Shown here piece by piece: positions 5,166 through 5,507 of a stretch of 5,507 nt of DNA (positions are counted from its first letter, which is position 1; each line of letters begins with the position of its first letter). Below the pieces are notes generated by a model. That model searched no databases, was not told the DNA's origin, and saw only the letters and a program-made list of their open reading frames with translations. Both the position numbers and the translations under genes were made by a program. This DNA is from an uncultured Oscillibacter sp. (GTDB lineage: Bacteria > Bacillota > Clostridia > Oscillospirales > Oscillospiraceae), in assembly GCA_905233795.1 (NCBI GenBank), contig CAJOFP010000055.1, positions 1 to 5,507 of the forward strand, given 5' to 3'.

Positions 5166-5489
5166 ATGAAGACAAGAATTTTAGGTCGGGATTTAGAGGT
5201 TTCCGCGGTCGGACTTGGCTGTATGGGCATGAGTCACGCTTATGGCGCGCCTGCCAGCCGGGATGATATGCGCAGTCTCCTTGCGGAAGCGGTGGAATTG
5301 GGCGTTCGTTTCTTCGATACGGCGGAATTGTACGGAAATAAGGATGAGCCAAACGCCAACGAGGAACTGCTGGGGGAACTGTTGACGCCTTATCGGGATA
5401 AAATCATCATTGGAACCAAGTTTGGCATCCGGTTTGATTATAATGTCATTAACTTTAAGGAAAAGATGTGGTATAATATAACAGGGTGA
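5166..5489 (+). pseudogene. N-terminal fragment of an aldo/keto reductase, truncated
   Basis: A 107-codon frame starting at ATG 5166 with GGGAGG at 5154-5159. The first 91 residues clearly match the longer AKR class of about 320-330 residues: N-terminal KTRILGRDLEVSAVGLGCMGMS, then FFDTAELYG with Asp51 and Tyr56, and GTKFG with Lys85. It belongs to a different subfamily from the other three AKRs here. The catalytic His and the remaining two thirds of the barrel are absent. After GIRFD the frame continues for only 16 unrelated residues (YNVINFKEKMWYNITG), encoded by AT-rich DNA holding a promoter for the next gene. The natural reading is a gene cut by an insertion or recombination near 5439; the rest could lie beyond the window if an element was inserted. 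The product should not fold as an active enzyme. Confidence 0.75.
5449..5477 (+). promoter_or_regulatory. Promoter for the gene starting at 5495
   Basis: TTAACT (5449-5454, four of six -35 bases), a 17-base spacer, then TATAAT (5472-5477) preceded by TG at 5469-5470: a strong extended -10 promoter. It lies inside the frame of the truncated AKR, in DNA that looks foreign to it. The predicted transcript start is only about ten bases before the next ATG, so the leader would be very short. Confidence 0.6.
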
Positions 5490-5494
5490 TAAAA

Positions 5495-5507
5495 ATGAAA
5501 GAACAGA
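5495..5507 (+). CDS. Start of an unidentified gene running off the window
   Basis: ATG at 5495-5497 is followed by AAA GAA CAG, giving Met-Lys-Glu-Gln before the window ends. AGGGTGA at 5483-5489 is a moderate ribosome binding site 5 bases upstream and overlaps the stop codon of the truncated AKR frame. A promoter is placed directly upstream. Too little remains to name the product; given the position right after a broken gene, a mobile-element gene is one possibility. Confidence 0.4.

Overview
The window is bacterial, with strong GGAGG-type ribosome binding sites, TATAAT-like -10 boxes, short AT-rich intergenic stretches and coding DNA of visibly higher G+C. No gene gives a firm taxonomic marker. 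An anaerobic Bacillota-like or Synergistota-like genome would fit, but that is only an inference from style. There is no RNA gene, CRISPR array or complete mobile element. No gene-free stretch exceeds 300 bases.

Layout. (1) Positions 1-1996 look like an operon: a TetR-family regulator joined in frame to an NTF2-like (DUF4440/SnoaL-type) domain, then after 32 bases a cytosolic aldo/keto reductase (AKR), closed by a hairpin. (2) 2072-3166 is a second AKR carrying a Sec/SPII lipoprotein signal and an acidic tether, so it is predicted to sit outside the cytoplasmic membrane. (3) 3167-3283 is a convergent intergenic region with two perfect-stem hairpins. (4) 3284-4126 on the minus strand is a LysR-type regulator. 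(5) It is divergent from a third AKR (4264-5112), followed after 53 bases by a fourth AKR of a different subfamily (from 5166). The fourth breaks off after about 91 residues and runs into AT-rich DNA with its own promoter and the first codons of another gene.

The theme is carbonyl reduction under two regulators. The three complete AKRs have an intact Asp-Tyr-Lys-His catalytic tetrad and are clearly paralogous, even at DNA level in places. They differ in location (two cytosolic, one predicted extracytoplasmic) and in the loop that normally reads the 2'-phosphate of NADPH. The lipoprotein AKR and the LysR-linked AKR have Gly and His where classical NADPH-specific AKRs have Lys and Arg, which suggests NADH use or relaxed specificity. 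Substrates cannot be read from the sequence. Sensing and reduction of toxic or signalling carbonyl compounds is a reasonable guess.

Most unusual points: the TetR-NTF2 reading frame, which keeps a good internal ribosome binding site and start as if two genes had merged by read-through; an AKR exported as a lipoprotein, away from the cytosolic NAD(P)H pool; the Gly/His cofactor signature; and the truncated fourth AKR at an apparent recombination or insertion junction.
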